DNA from: JAJVID01 sp963743425
GTDB lineage: Bacteria; Acidobacteriota; Blastocatellia; RBC074
Length of the DNA: 64,000 nt
Assembly: GCA_963743425.1 (NCBI GenBank)
Contig: CAVUPU010000003.1
Location: forward strand, 310,001 to 374,000
Direction: 5' to 3'
Shown piece after piece: positions 54,629-62,020 of the stretch (position 1 is the first letter of the stretch; each line of letters starts with the position of its first letter). The position numbers and the translations under genes were made by a program. The notes beneath the pieces are model-generated. The model had not been told where the DNA came from. It was given only the letters and a program-made list of their open reading frames with translations, and made no database searches.

Positions 54629-54906
54629 AGGGGCGGGTTTTCCCCGCCCTGCATCGGTATTCAGGGCGGGGAAAACCCGCCCCTACGATGCGCGGTGTTC
54701 AAAACCAGGGCGGGGAAAACCCGCCCCTACGATGCGCGGTGTTCAAAACCAGGGCGGGGAAAACCCGCCCCTACGATGCGCGGTGTTCAAAACCAGGGCG
54801 GGGAAAACCCGCCCCTACGATGCGCGGTGTTCAAAACCAGGGCGGGGAAAACCCGCCCCTACGATGCGCGGTGTTCAAAACCAGGGCGGGGAAAACCCGC
54901 CCCTAC
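54629..54906. repeat. Tandem REP array upstream of the RAYT gene
   Basis: A first palindrome (GTAGGGGCGGGTTTTCCCCG, complement GGCGGGGAAAACCCGCCCCT) is followed by units of exactly 44 bp starting at 54662, 54706, 54750, 54794 and 54838 and a partial one at 54882. Each unit holds a 24-bp palindromic REP core and an identical 20-bp joint (ATGCGCGGTGTTCAAAACCA). The joints are identical, so it is not a CRISPR array. Confidence 0.92.
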
Positions 54907-54911
54907 ATTGC

Positions 54912-55793
54912 ATGCCCTACGATCCTGAGATTCACCAGCGTAAATCGATCCGATTGCGTGGCTACGATTACAGCGCGCCAGGCAGGTATTTTGTGACAAT
55001 CTGCGCGCAGGGAAAGGCTTGTCTATTCGGAGGAATTGCAGGTGGGCAGATTGAGTTGAATGATTATGGGCGAATAGTCGAGAACGTTTGGAAGGAATTG
55101 CCATCGCATTTTCCGTTGGTTGAATTGGATCGATTCGTCGTAATGCCCAACCATTTCCATGCCATTGCCGTCATCGTTGATCCACGGGCAAAACGTGTAG
55201 GGGCGGGTTTTCCCCGCCCGGATTCGAACCCAGGCGAAACAGATGTAGGGGCGGGTTTTCCCCGCCCGGATTCGAACCCAGGCGAAACAGATGTAGGGGC
55301 GGGTTTCCCCCGCCCGGATTCGAACCCAGGCGAAACAGATGTAGGGGCGGGTTTTCCCCGCCCGGATTCGAACCCAGGCGAAACAGATGTAGGGGCGGGT
55401 TTTCCCCGCCCGGATTCGAACCCAGGCGAAACAGATGTAGGGGCGGGTTTTCCCCGCCCGGATTCAGAAACAAAGGCGTCGAATGCAGGGATGGATACCC
55501 CCCGCATCGTTCCCCTTTCGGAGACATTGGGCGGGGAAAACCCGCCCCTACGCACATTGGGCGATGTCATCAGATGGTTCAAATATGAATCAACAAAACG
55601 TATCAACGAGTTGCGTGATACGGCAGGCCAGCGTATCTGGCAACGCAATTACTATGAGCACATCATTCTCAGCGACAAGTCATACTGGAGAATTCGGGAA
55701 TACATCGCTGATAATCCGAAGAACTGGGTAAAAGACAAACTTCATCCAGATAGCTACTGGCAGGCAAACAATTTGAGAGGAAGTATTGAATGA
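54912..55793 (+). CDS. REP-associated tyrosine transposase (RAYT) carrying REP units in its own frame
   Basis: 293 residues from the ATG at 54912; family members are usually 150-230. The HUH motif is in RFVVMPNHFHAIAVI (H81, H83) and the catalytic tyrosine is in QRNYYEHIILSDKSYWR (Y247 or Y248). Between them residues 96-185 are five and a half tandem copies of a 16-residue unit (VGAGFPRPDSNPGETD) encoded by 48-bp REP units, and a reversed REP core encodes GGENPPL later. It is predicted to cut REP hairpins. Its last codons overlap the dehydrogenase start by ATGA. Confidence 0.9.
   Translation: MPYDPEIHQRKSIRLRGYDYSAPGRYFVTICAQGKACLFGGIAGGQIELNDYGRIVENVWKELPSHFPLVELDRFVVMPNHFHAIAVIVDPRAKRVGAGFPRPDSNPGETDVGAGFPRPDSNPGETDVGAGFPRPDSNPGETDVGAGFPRPDSNPGETDVGAGFPRPDSNPGETDVGAGFPRPDSETKASNAGMDTPRIVPLSETLGGENPPLRTLGDVIRWFKYESTKRINELRDTAGQRIWQRNYYEHIILSDKSYWRIREYIADNPKNWVKDKLHPDSYWQANNLRGSIE
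55197..55470 (+). repeat. In-frame REP array inside the RAYT gene (48-bp units)
   Basis: Units start at 55197, 55245, 55293, 55341, 55389 and 55437 (the last partial). Each begins with the REP core GTAGGGGCGGGTTTTCCCCG and has the joint GATTCGAACCCAGGCGAAAC. One unit has a single C for T change. A reversed core lies at 55530-55553. Confidence 0.93.
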
Positions 55794-56614
55794 AACTGCT
55801 TGAAGGCAAATCCGCAATCGTCACCGGCTCCGGACGGGGCATTGGCCGCGCTGTCGCCACGTTGTTCGCAGAACACGGCGCGCACGTCGTCGTCAACGAC
55901 CTTGACGGCGAAGTGGCCGAAGGCGTGGTCAATTCGATCAACGCTTCTGGAGGCGTCGCCACGGCTTGCATTGGCAGCGTGACCGCGCCCGACTTCCCGG
56001 AAAAGATTGTGCAGACCGCCGTGCGCGAGTTCGGCAAGCTCGACATCATCGTCAACAACGCCGGTTACACCTGGGACGCCGTCATCCAGAACATCACCGA
56101 CGAGATGTGGGAGGCGATGATCGAGGTGCATCTGACAGCGCCGTTCAGGATCATCCGCGCAGCCGTGCCGCATATGCGCGAGGCCGCGAAGCAGGAGATC
56201 GCCGAAGGCAAACGCGTCCACCGCAAGATCATCAACGTGTCGTCGACCTCGGGCGTGGCGGGCAATCCCGGTCAGGCCAATTACTCGGCGGGCAAGATGG
56301 GCGTCGTCGGTTTGACGAAGACGATGGCCAAAGAATGGGGGCGCTTCAACATCAACGTCAACGCCGTGGCTTACGGTTTTATCGAGACGCGGCTGACCGC
56401 CGCAAAAGAGAAGCAGCAGCCCGTTCAGGTAGGCGAGAACGAGGTCCAGCTCGGCATCCCCGATCAGATGCGGCAGATGGCGATGAACTTCATCCCGCTC
56501 GGTCGCCCGGGGACTCCGGAAGAGGCAGCCGGGCCTGTGTTGTTTTTGGCCTCCCCGCTTTCGGATTACGTGACCGGGCACGTGCTGCTGGTGACAGGCG
56601 GATCGTATTTGTAG
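55790..56614 (+). CDS. Short-chain dehydrogenase/reductase (FabG-like)
   Basis: 274 residues. Cofactor motif SAIVTGSGRGIGRAVATLFA, NNAG in LDIIVNNAGYTWDA, and the catalytic Ser, Tyr and Lys in NVSSTSGVAGNPGQANYSAG with K after it. The SDR ending LFLASPLSDYVTGHVLLVTG is typical. Substrate may be a 3-oxoacyl thioester or another ketone. It overlaps the RAYT gene end by 4 bp, so the RAYT landed close to its promoter or is transcribed with it. Confidence 0.93.
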   Translation: MKLLEGKSAIVTGSGRGIGRAVATLFAEHGAHVVVNDLDGEVAEGVVNSINASGGVATACIGSVTAPDFPEKIVQTAVREFGKLDIIVNNAGYTWDAVIQNITDEMWEAMIEVHLTAPFRIIRAAVPHMREAAKQEIAEGKRVHRKIINVSSTSGVAGNPGQANYSAGKMGVVGLTKTMAKEWGRFNINVNAVAYGFIETRLTAAKEKQQPVQVGENEVQLGIPDQMRQMAMNFIPLGRPGTPEEAAGPVLFLASPLSDYVTGHVLLVTGGSYL

Positions 56615-56628
56615 GCGGCGTCGTGTAC

Positions 56629-56692
56629 AGTACCGCGCGCGTAAGCAAGCGGCTGCCTGATGGGACTGCCGCTTGCTTACGCGCGCGGTACT
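56629..56692. repeat. Perfect palindrome AGTACCGCGCGCGTAAGCAAGC
   Basis: AGTACCGCGCGCGTAAGCAA pairs with TTGCTTACGCGCGCGGTACT around a short loop; arms about 24 bp. A diverged half copy lies at 38827-38850. It sits between convergent genes and could act as a transcription block. Confidence 0.8.
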
Positions 56693-56707
56693 ATGCCTAT
56701 TCTGTTC

Positions 56708-57520
56708 TCAATAAAGGTTGAACGTAAATTCCAACTGGCCCCGCACGCTGACCGGCTCGCCGTTCTTGTTCGGCGGATTGAATCTGATCTTCCGAGTGGC
56801 TTCGATAGCTTTGTACGTCAAGCCGTCGGGCAATCCACGGATCACGCGAATGATCTGCATTTCGCCATTGACAGCAAAAACGGCTTGCAAAACCACAGTG
56901 CCTTGCACACGGTTGATTCGCGCGATCTCTGTGTATTTTGCCTTCTCCCTGTATAGGATAGTCGGCCTCAGGTCTGCGGTCATCGGCTCGATAGTTGGCT
57001 TATTGTTAGCGGAAGAGACAGGCGCTTTCTGAGTCTGCTGCGCAACGGGTTTATCCGATGGAAGGGGGTCGGAGAGATACAGGGCCAGTTCCTGGTCGTG
57101 TTCCTGAAGCCAGCGACGCTCTTTCTGTGCGGCGTCCGAGGCGCCCATCTCGATATAGATTTTGCAGAGCTGGTAATGAACCGCTGCTTCATTCGGCTTG
57201 ATCGCCATTGCCTGCTGGTAAGCGTTCGCCGCTTCATCGTGTCGCTTCAAGTTAAGGAGGCACAAGCCGAGATAGTAGAAGGCCCACATATCATCAGGCC
57301 TGTCGGCGGCCGCCTGATTGAAATGCTCCGCGGCCTTTTCATAGTTAGCGCGGCTGAGCGCCTCCATCCCTTCTTTGTAAGCGGGACTTTGATCTTCAGC
57401 GCGCTGGGCGCGATGGGGATTGAGAGAGGCGAAGGTCGTTCGCGCCAGCGGAAGGCAGAAAATCAACAGAATCAGGCTTAATGTGATAGTAAAAAACGTT
57501 AGACGGTTTATTGAAGGCAT
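56708..57520 (-). CDS. TPR protein with C-terminal TonB domain
   Basis: 270 residues. Signal/anchor at about 7-28 (LTFFTITLSLILLIFCLPLA), three TPR units at about 45-130 (EGMEALSRANYEKAAEHFNQ, FYYLGLCLLNLKRHDEAANA), a Pro/Gln linker, and a TonB_C-type domain at about 190-270 (RVQGTVVLQAVFAVNGEMQI, then IRGLPDGLTYKAIEATRKIR and GQLEFTFNLY). It may pass energy or act as a periplasmic adapter; the domain alone does not prove TonB function. Confidence 0.85.
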   Translation of the reverse strand: MPSINRLTFFTITLSLILLIFCLPLARTTFASLNPHRAQRAEDQSPAYKEGMEALSRANYEKAAEHFNQAAADRPDDMWAFYYLGLCLLNLKRHDEAANAYQQAMAIKPNEAAVHYQLCKIYIEMGASDAAQKERRWLQEHDQELALYLSDPLPSDKPVAQQTQKAPVSSANNKPTIEPMTADLRPTILYREKAKYTEIARINRVQGTVVLQAVFAVNGEMQIIRVIRGLPDGLTYKAIEATRKIRFNPPNKNGEPVSVRGQLEFTFNLY

Positions 57521-57601
57521 GGCGGATCTCCTGTTCGAAAGTTGGTTGACGGAATTGCGAGTCCAATTCTACTCAATGGTCAAAATAGCGCAAAGTAAGT
57601 T

Positions 57602-58780
57602 ATGAAACCACTTGATAACATCACCGTTCTGGATTTGACCCGACTGCTGCCTGGCGCGGTCGCCACTATGATGCTCGGCGATTTCGGCGCCGACATTATC
57701 AAGATCGAAGAGCCTGGCCTGGGCGATCCGGCGCGCCAATCACGCGCGGGCATTAAACAACCCGGCGCGTATTTCCTCGCCACCAATCGCAACAAACGCA
57801 GCGTCACGATCAACCTGAAACACGAACGCGGGCGCGAGGTCTTCTTGCATCTCGTCGAAAAGGCCGACGTGGTCGTCGAAGGCTTTCGCCCAGGCGTGAT
57901 GGATCGTCTGGGAGTCGGCTATGAGACTTTGAAAGCGATCAATCCGCGATTGATCTACTGCGCGATCACCGGCTATGGCCAGGACGGGCCTTATCGTTTG
58001 AGGGCCGGGCACGACGCGAACTACCTGAGCGTCGCGGGACTGCTCAGCGTGAATGGACCGAAAGGCGGACCGCCTGTGCTGTCGGGCGTGCAACTGGCGG
58101 ATCTTGCTGGAGGCAGTCTGCACGCGGTGATCGGCGTTCTGCTTGCGTTGCAAGCGCGCGCCAGCACGGGCGAAGGGCAATTCGTGGATGTTTCGATGAT
58201 GGACGGCTCGCTCTCAATGATGTTCGTCCCGTTCGCGAGCTTCCTTGCCAACGGCGCGCAGCCCGAACGCGGCAATGAAGGTCTGTCGGGACGCTACGCC
58301 TGCTATCAAATCTATGAGACGAAAGACGGTCGTTATCTCAGCCTGGGCGCGCTGGAGCATAAATTTTGGGAGAACGCCTGCCGCGTGTTGGGGCGCGAAG
58401 ATTTCATCGGGAAATGTTTCAACGGCACGGCGCAGGAAGAGATGATCGCGGCGTTCCGCGATATCTTCAAAACCCGGACGGCCCCCGAGTGGCTCGCGGC
58501 GTTTGAAAACGTCGACACCTGCATCGCGCTCGTCAACGACATCGCCGAGATGATCGAGGACCCGCAGGTCAAACATCGCGGCCTGATCGCGGAAATCGAG
58601 CATCCGACCGAAGGCCGATTGAAACAGATAGGGCCTACAGTGAAGCTTTCGGCCACGCCGGGCGCGATGCGACTGCCTCCGCCGCGCCTCGGCGAGCACA
58701 CACGGGAGATTTTGAAGAGCCTGGATTACAACGACGAGATGATCGAATCGCTGGCGCGCGAAGGCGTTGTCAGCCTTTAA
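57602..58780 (+). CDS. CaiB/BaiF-family (class III) CoA transferase
   Basis: 392 residues. It starts VLDLTRLLPGAVATMMLGDF, GADIIKIEEPGLGDPAR. The catalytic aspartate is in GQFVDVSMMDGSLSMMFVP (about residue 199). It ends LPPPRLGEHTREILKSLDYN, as in the family. It moves CoA between carboxylic acids. The next gene is an alcohol dehydrogenase; a shared pathway is possible but a strong palindrome separates them. Confidence 0.93.
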   Translation: MKPLDNITVLDLTRLLPGAVATMMLGDFGADIIKIEEPGLGDPARQSRAGIKQPGAYFLATNRNKRSVTINLKHERGREVFLHLVEKADVVVEGFRPGVMDRLGVGYETLKAINPRLIYCAITGYGQDGPYRLRAGHDANYLSVAGLLSVNGPKGGPPVLSGVQLADLAGGSLHAVIGVLLALQARASTGEGQFVDVSMMDGSLSMMFVPFASFLANGAQPERGNEGLSGRYACYQIYETKDGRYLSLGALEHKFWENACRVLGREDFIGKCFNGTAQEEMIAAFRDIFKTRTAPEWLAAFENVDTCIALVNDIAEMIEDPQVKHRGLIAEIEHPTEGRLKQIGPTVKLSATPGAMRLPPPRLGEHTREILKSLDYNDEMIESLAREGVVSL

Positions 58781-58783
58781 AAA

Positions 58784-58856
58784 GTTCGTAGTACCGCCTT
58801 CAGGCGGAAGGGGTTTGCTCATCAATCCCCTTCCGCCTGAAGGCGGTACTACGAAC
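58784..58856. repeat. Perfect palindrome with 30-bp arms
   Basis: GTTCGTAGTACCGCCTTCAG continuing GCGGAAGGGG pairs perfectly with its complement around TTTGCTCATCAAT. It lies 3 bp after the CoA transferase stop. It is an intrinsic hairpin without a T-tract. Confidence 0.85.
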
Positions 58857-58870
58857 GTAGAGGAGATAAT

Positions 58871-59893
58871 TTGATAGCAGCAGTCTTACATTCATTCGCC
58901 GAACCGTTAAGAATCGAGGAGATCCCGACGCCGACGCCCGGCTCCGGCGAAGTATTGATCAAGGTCGCGGCCTGCGGCGTCTGCCATTCCGATCTGCATC
59001 TGGCGATGGGCGAATGGGATTTGCTCAAGCCGATTACAAAGCTGCCTCTGGTTTTGGGCCACGAAGTCTCGGGCGCGGTGGAGGCCGTCGGCGAAGGCGT
59101 TACGGGCTTCGACATCGGCGACCGCGTCGGCGTTCCGTGGTTGCACTGGACGTGCGGCGAATGCGAATTCTGTTTGATGGGCCGCGAGACGCTCTGCTCG
59201 AAGCAGCAGGTGACCGGCTGTACGGTTGACGGAGGCTTCGCCGAATTCATCAAAGCCAAAGCGAGCCACATCGCCAGCCTGCCTGACAATCTGAGCTTTG
59301 AAGAAGCCGCGCCGCTGCTTTGCGCCGGTCTTACGGTTCACAGCGCGATGAAGAAGTCTGGCGCGCAGGCCGGACAGAAGGTCGCGGTATTCGGCGTGGG
59401 CGGGTTAGGCCACCTGGCGATTCAGCTTGCGAAGTCGAAAGGCGTGGAAGTGATCGCAGTTGACGTGGCCGACGACAAGCTCGAACTGGCGCGGGAATGC
59501 GGCGCCGACATCACGATCAACGCCGCTACGACCCAGGCCTACCGGGAGATCAAGAAAGCGACCGGCGGCGGCGCGCACGTGGTGATGGTGACCTCGGGTT
59601 CGCGCGCGGCTTACGAGACTGCGTTGCGTTCGATCAGAAAAGCCGGGACGCTGGCGATTGTCGGGATGGCGCCCGAACCGGTCCCGCTCTCGACTGTGGC
59701 GATGGTTTCGGGCGAATACCGAATTGTCAGTTCGGCTGTCGGTTCGCGCGAGGATTTGCGCGAAGTCTTGCAGCTTGCGGCCCAGGGCAAGGTCAAGTGC
59801 AGGACCGAGACGCGAGCGTTTACTGAGGTTGACTCCGTGCTCGACGAAATGAAAAATGGACACGTGTTGGGGCGTGTGGTTTTGAATTTCTGA
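58871..59893 (+). CDS. Zinc-dependent alcohol dehydrogenase (AdhP-like, MDR family)
   Basis: 340 residues from a TTG at 58871 with GAGGAGATAA directly before it; no ATG fits the family start. Catalytic zinc ligands: C in AACGVCHSDLHLA and GHE in LVLGHEVSGAVEAVG. Structural zinc cysteines: CGECEFCLMGRETLCSKQ. The NAD(P) loop is FGVGGLGHLAIQLAKSKGVE. It oxidises alcohols or reduces aldehydes. Nothing in the flanks identifies the substrate. Confidence 0.93.
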   Translation: MIAAVLHSFAEPLRIEEIPTPTPGSGEVLIKVAACGVCHSDLHLAMGEWDLLKPITKLPLVLGHEVSGAVEAVGEGVTGFDIGDRVGVPWLHWTCGECEFCLMGRETLCSKQQVTGCTVDGGFAEFIKAKASHIASLPDNLSFEEAAPLLCAGLTVHSAMKKSGAQAGQKVAVFGVGGLGHLAIQLAKSKGVEVIAVDVADDKLELARECGADITINAATTQAYREIKKATGGGAHVVMVTSGSRAAYETALRSIRKAGTLAIVGMAPEPVPLSTVAMVSGEYRIVSSAVGSREDLREVLQLAAQGKVKCRTETRAFTEVDSVLDEMKNGHVLGRVVLNF

Positions 59894-60019
59894 GCGAAGT
59901 CGCTCCGGTAAGCCAGGTCCCGCGCTCGCAACCGATCCAAAAGTCTCGGCCTTTTGTAGTTTTTACAATCATTGTCGGCTGCGACTACAAATCATTCGGG
60001 ACGGGAAGGGAAACAGCCA

Positions 60020-61312
60020 ATGACCGATCAAAAGCGCTCGCCAATGGCATTCATGAGTTATGCCCGCTTTGATGATGACTACGAAGACGGCAAGCTGACA
60101 AGGTTTCGCGAAAGGCTCAGCAGCGAGGTCCGCTTGCAGAGCGGCCAGGACTTTCCGATCTTTCAAGACCACGCAGACATCAAAGCAGGGCAGGATTGGA
60201 AACAACGCATTGGTGAATCGCTGGACGGAGCAAAATTTCTGAACGCCGTCATCACACCGAGTTTCTTCAGGAGCGAATTCTGCCGGTATGAATTGCAGCG
60301 ATTTTTCGAACGCGAACAACGCCTCGGCCGCAATGATCTGATCTTCCCCATCTATTACGTCAATTGCCCGTTTCTGCATGACGAAACGAGACTGGCGCAG
60401 GATGAGTTGGCGAAGAAATTGATGACGCGCCAGTTCACTGATTGGCGTGAACTGCGGCACGAGCCACTCACCTCGCCGCAAGCCGGCCGGATGCTCGAAA
60501 AACTTGCGATACAGATTCGCGACGCCATTGAGCGCGCGCCCTCGCATGGCACGGCGACCAGGCAAGAGCCGTTAAGCGAAAGAACCGGTGGAGCAGAGAA
60601 GGCTGCTCGCGTTGATGAGCGAAGCTCCACCGCCTCTGAGAATTATGAAAACGGGCAAGGGCTGCTGGAAGACAATGACATCTTCGGCAATGCTCACCCC
60701 GGTGCCCAAATCAAGACTGGCGGCAATCCGGCGTTACGCGGCAACCGCATCTACGATGGAAAAGCGCCCGGCGTATTAGTTTGGGAAAACGGGCAAGGAC
60801 TGCTGGAAGACAATGACATCTTCGGCAATGCTCTCGCCGGTGTCCAAATCAGGACTGGCGGCAATCCGACGTTACGCAGCAACCGCATCCACGATGGAAA
60901 ACAGAGTGGCGTATTCGTTTGGGAAAACGGGCAAGGGTTGCTGGAAGACAATGACATCTTCGGCAATGCTCACTCCGGTGTCCAAACCAAGACTGGCGGC
61001 AATCCGACAGTACGCAAGAACCGCATCCACGATGGAAAAGCGGGGGGCGTATACGTTTATGAAAACGGGCAAGGGCTGCTGGAAGACAATGACATCTTCG
61101 TCAATGCTCTCTCCGGTATCAAAATCGAGACCGGCGGTAATCCGACAGTACGCAAGAACCGAATAAACAGAAATGCATATCACGCCGTGTATATTCATGA
61201 TGAAGGTCACGGCATTATTGAGGATAATGATCTACGCGACAATGCAGAAGGAGCCTGGCTTATTTCTGCAGACAACAAGGGGAATGTGAAAAGGGCGCGC
61301 AACGTGGAATGA
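60020..61312 (+). CDS. TIR-domain protein with right-handed beta-helix repeats
   Basis: 430 residues from the ATG at 60020 (GGGAAGGG upstream). Residues 8-150 are a TIR domain: MAFMSYARFDDDY at strand A, IKAGQDWKQRIGESLDGAKF, and SFFRSEFCRYELQRFF with E91 at the NADase catalytic position. A polar linker follows (150-208). Residues 210 to about 425 are parallel beta-helix repeats. Four units of 46 residues (ENGQGLLEDNDIFGNA, TGGNPT, NRIHDGK) come from 138-bp DNA repeats that are nearly identical. Bacterial TIR proteins often cleave NAD+ in antiphage defence; the helix could be the sensor or assembly part. Confidence 0.83.
   Translation: MTDQKRSPMAFMSYARFDDDYEDGKLTRFRERLSSEVRLQSGQDFPIFQDHADIKAGQDWKQRIGESLDGAKFLNAVITPSFFRSEFCRYELQRFFEREQRLGRNDLIFPIYYVNCPFLHDETRLAQDELAKKLMTRQFTDWRELRHEPLTSPQAGRMLEKLAIQIRDAIERAPSHGTATRQEPLSERTGGAEKAARVDERSSTASENYENGQGLLEDNDIFGNAHPGAQIKTGGNPALRGNRIYDGKAPGVLVWENGQGLLEDNDIFGNALAGVQIRTGGNPTLRSNRIHDGKQSGVFVWENGQGLLEDNDIFGNAHSGVQTKTGGNPTVRKNRIHDGKAGGVYVYENGQGLLEDNDIFVNALSGIKIETGGNPTVRKNRINRNAYHAVYIHDEGHGIIEDNDLRDNAEGAWLISADNKGNVKRARNVE
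60647..61198 (+). repeat. Four tandem 138-bp repeats in the TIR/beta-helix gene
   Basis: Units start at 60647, 60785, 60923 and 61061. Each begins GAAAACGGGCAAGG and contains CTGGAAGACAATGACATCTT. The high DNA identity shows recent amplification and allows copy-number change in steps of 46 residues. Confidence 0.9.
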
Positions 61313-61373
61313 TCAGAAGAGATTGCATGCAAAAGCACAGATTCACAGGCTGGCCTGCGATTCCAATATGAGC

Positions 61374-61985
61374 CTATTTCGCTGCGCTGATCGTCTTGTA
61401 AACCACGCCACCTTTCATCACGAATTTCACATACTCAAACTCAGTCACATCTTTCAACGGATCGCGGTAAATCGCGATGATGTCGGCAAAGACTCCAGGC
61501 GCGATCACTTCGACCTTATTATCCTAGATCGATTTGCAATTGCGTGTGTGGGACAATTTGCCAAACTTGTCATTACCCACATTTTTCGCGTTCGGCGATT
61601 CCTGCTTTTCGCCCTGAAAGGGCGGTGGATATTAGCCGGTGGTGGAACCACCGGAAACCGAGCGCCGATGCATCGCACCCCGGCAGGGGTGCTGGACGGA
61701 ACTCTGAACAACGAAATATCTTCCACCGCACTTCGGTCCCGCGCCCCTGCCGGGGCGCAAAGGCAATAATGACGGGCTTTCCGGTGGTTCCACCACCGGC
61801 TAATCTCCCGCCGCGCCTCCGGCGCAAAAGAGAAAAGATGTGGGTAATGATAAGTTTGCCAAATTGTCCCACGATCACAGGCCAATCGCGTTGGTTTGTC
61901 CGTACACGCAATTGCAAACCGATCTAGCCGAGCAGATCAGCCGCATTGATCGTCGCCACTTGAATTGCCAGAATCGGCGCCTATC
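61374..61985 (-). pseudogene. Amidohydrolase C-terminal relic split by a palindromic element
   Basis: Minus-strand reading gives ILAIQVATINAADLLG just before (61928-61985) and DNKVEVIAPGVFADIIAIYR then KDVTEFEYVKFVMKGGVVYK to a stop at 61374 just after (61374-61523). Joined, these form the standard end of an amidohydrolase (AIxxATxNAAxLLG, PGxFADIIA, VKFVMKGG). The 404-bp element lies between them. The rest of the gene upstream is missing. Confidence 0.75.
61524..61927. mobile_element. 404-bp MITE-like element with about 60-bp terminal inverted repeats, containing copy 2 of the ATTAGCCGGTGG palindrome
   Basis: The ends are CTAGATCGATTTGCAATTGC on the left and GCAATTGCAAACCGATCTAG on the right. 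Inside, GGGACAATTTG, CAAACTTGTCATTACCCACA and their complements continue the inverted repeats, with a 30-bp insertion in the right arm. The centre (61610-61825) is a second copy of the palindrome found at 47840-48033, so two repeat families are nested. No transposase frame is present. Confidence 0.78.
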
Positions 61986-62020
61986 CCCACTTGACCTTGT
62001 ATAAGCTCCCAGGTTTCTTC

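Noticed and set aside
54662..54906. CRISPR-like array of regular 44-bp units
   Set aside because: The segments between the palindromic cores are identical, so there are no spacers. The array is next to a RAYT gene and fits tandem REPs.
54563..54911. Open frames through the REP array before the RAYT
   Set aside because: All three frames stay open because the 44-bp unit has no stop; the frames have repeat composition and no independent start.
55197..55470. CRISPR-like array of 48-bp units
   Set aside because: The joints are identical and the units are in frame with the RAYT gene.
58784..58856. Rho-independent terminator after the CoA transferase gene
   Set aside because: The arms are far longer than usual and no T-tract follows; a palindromic repeat is the better reading.
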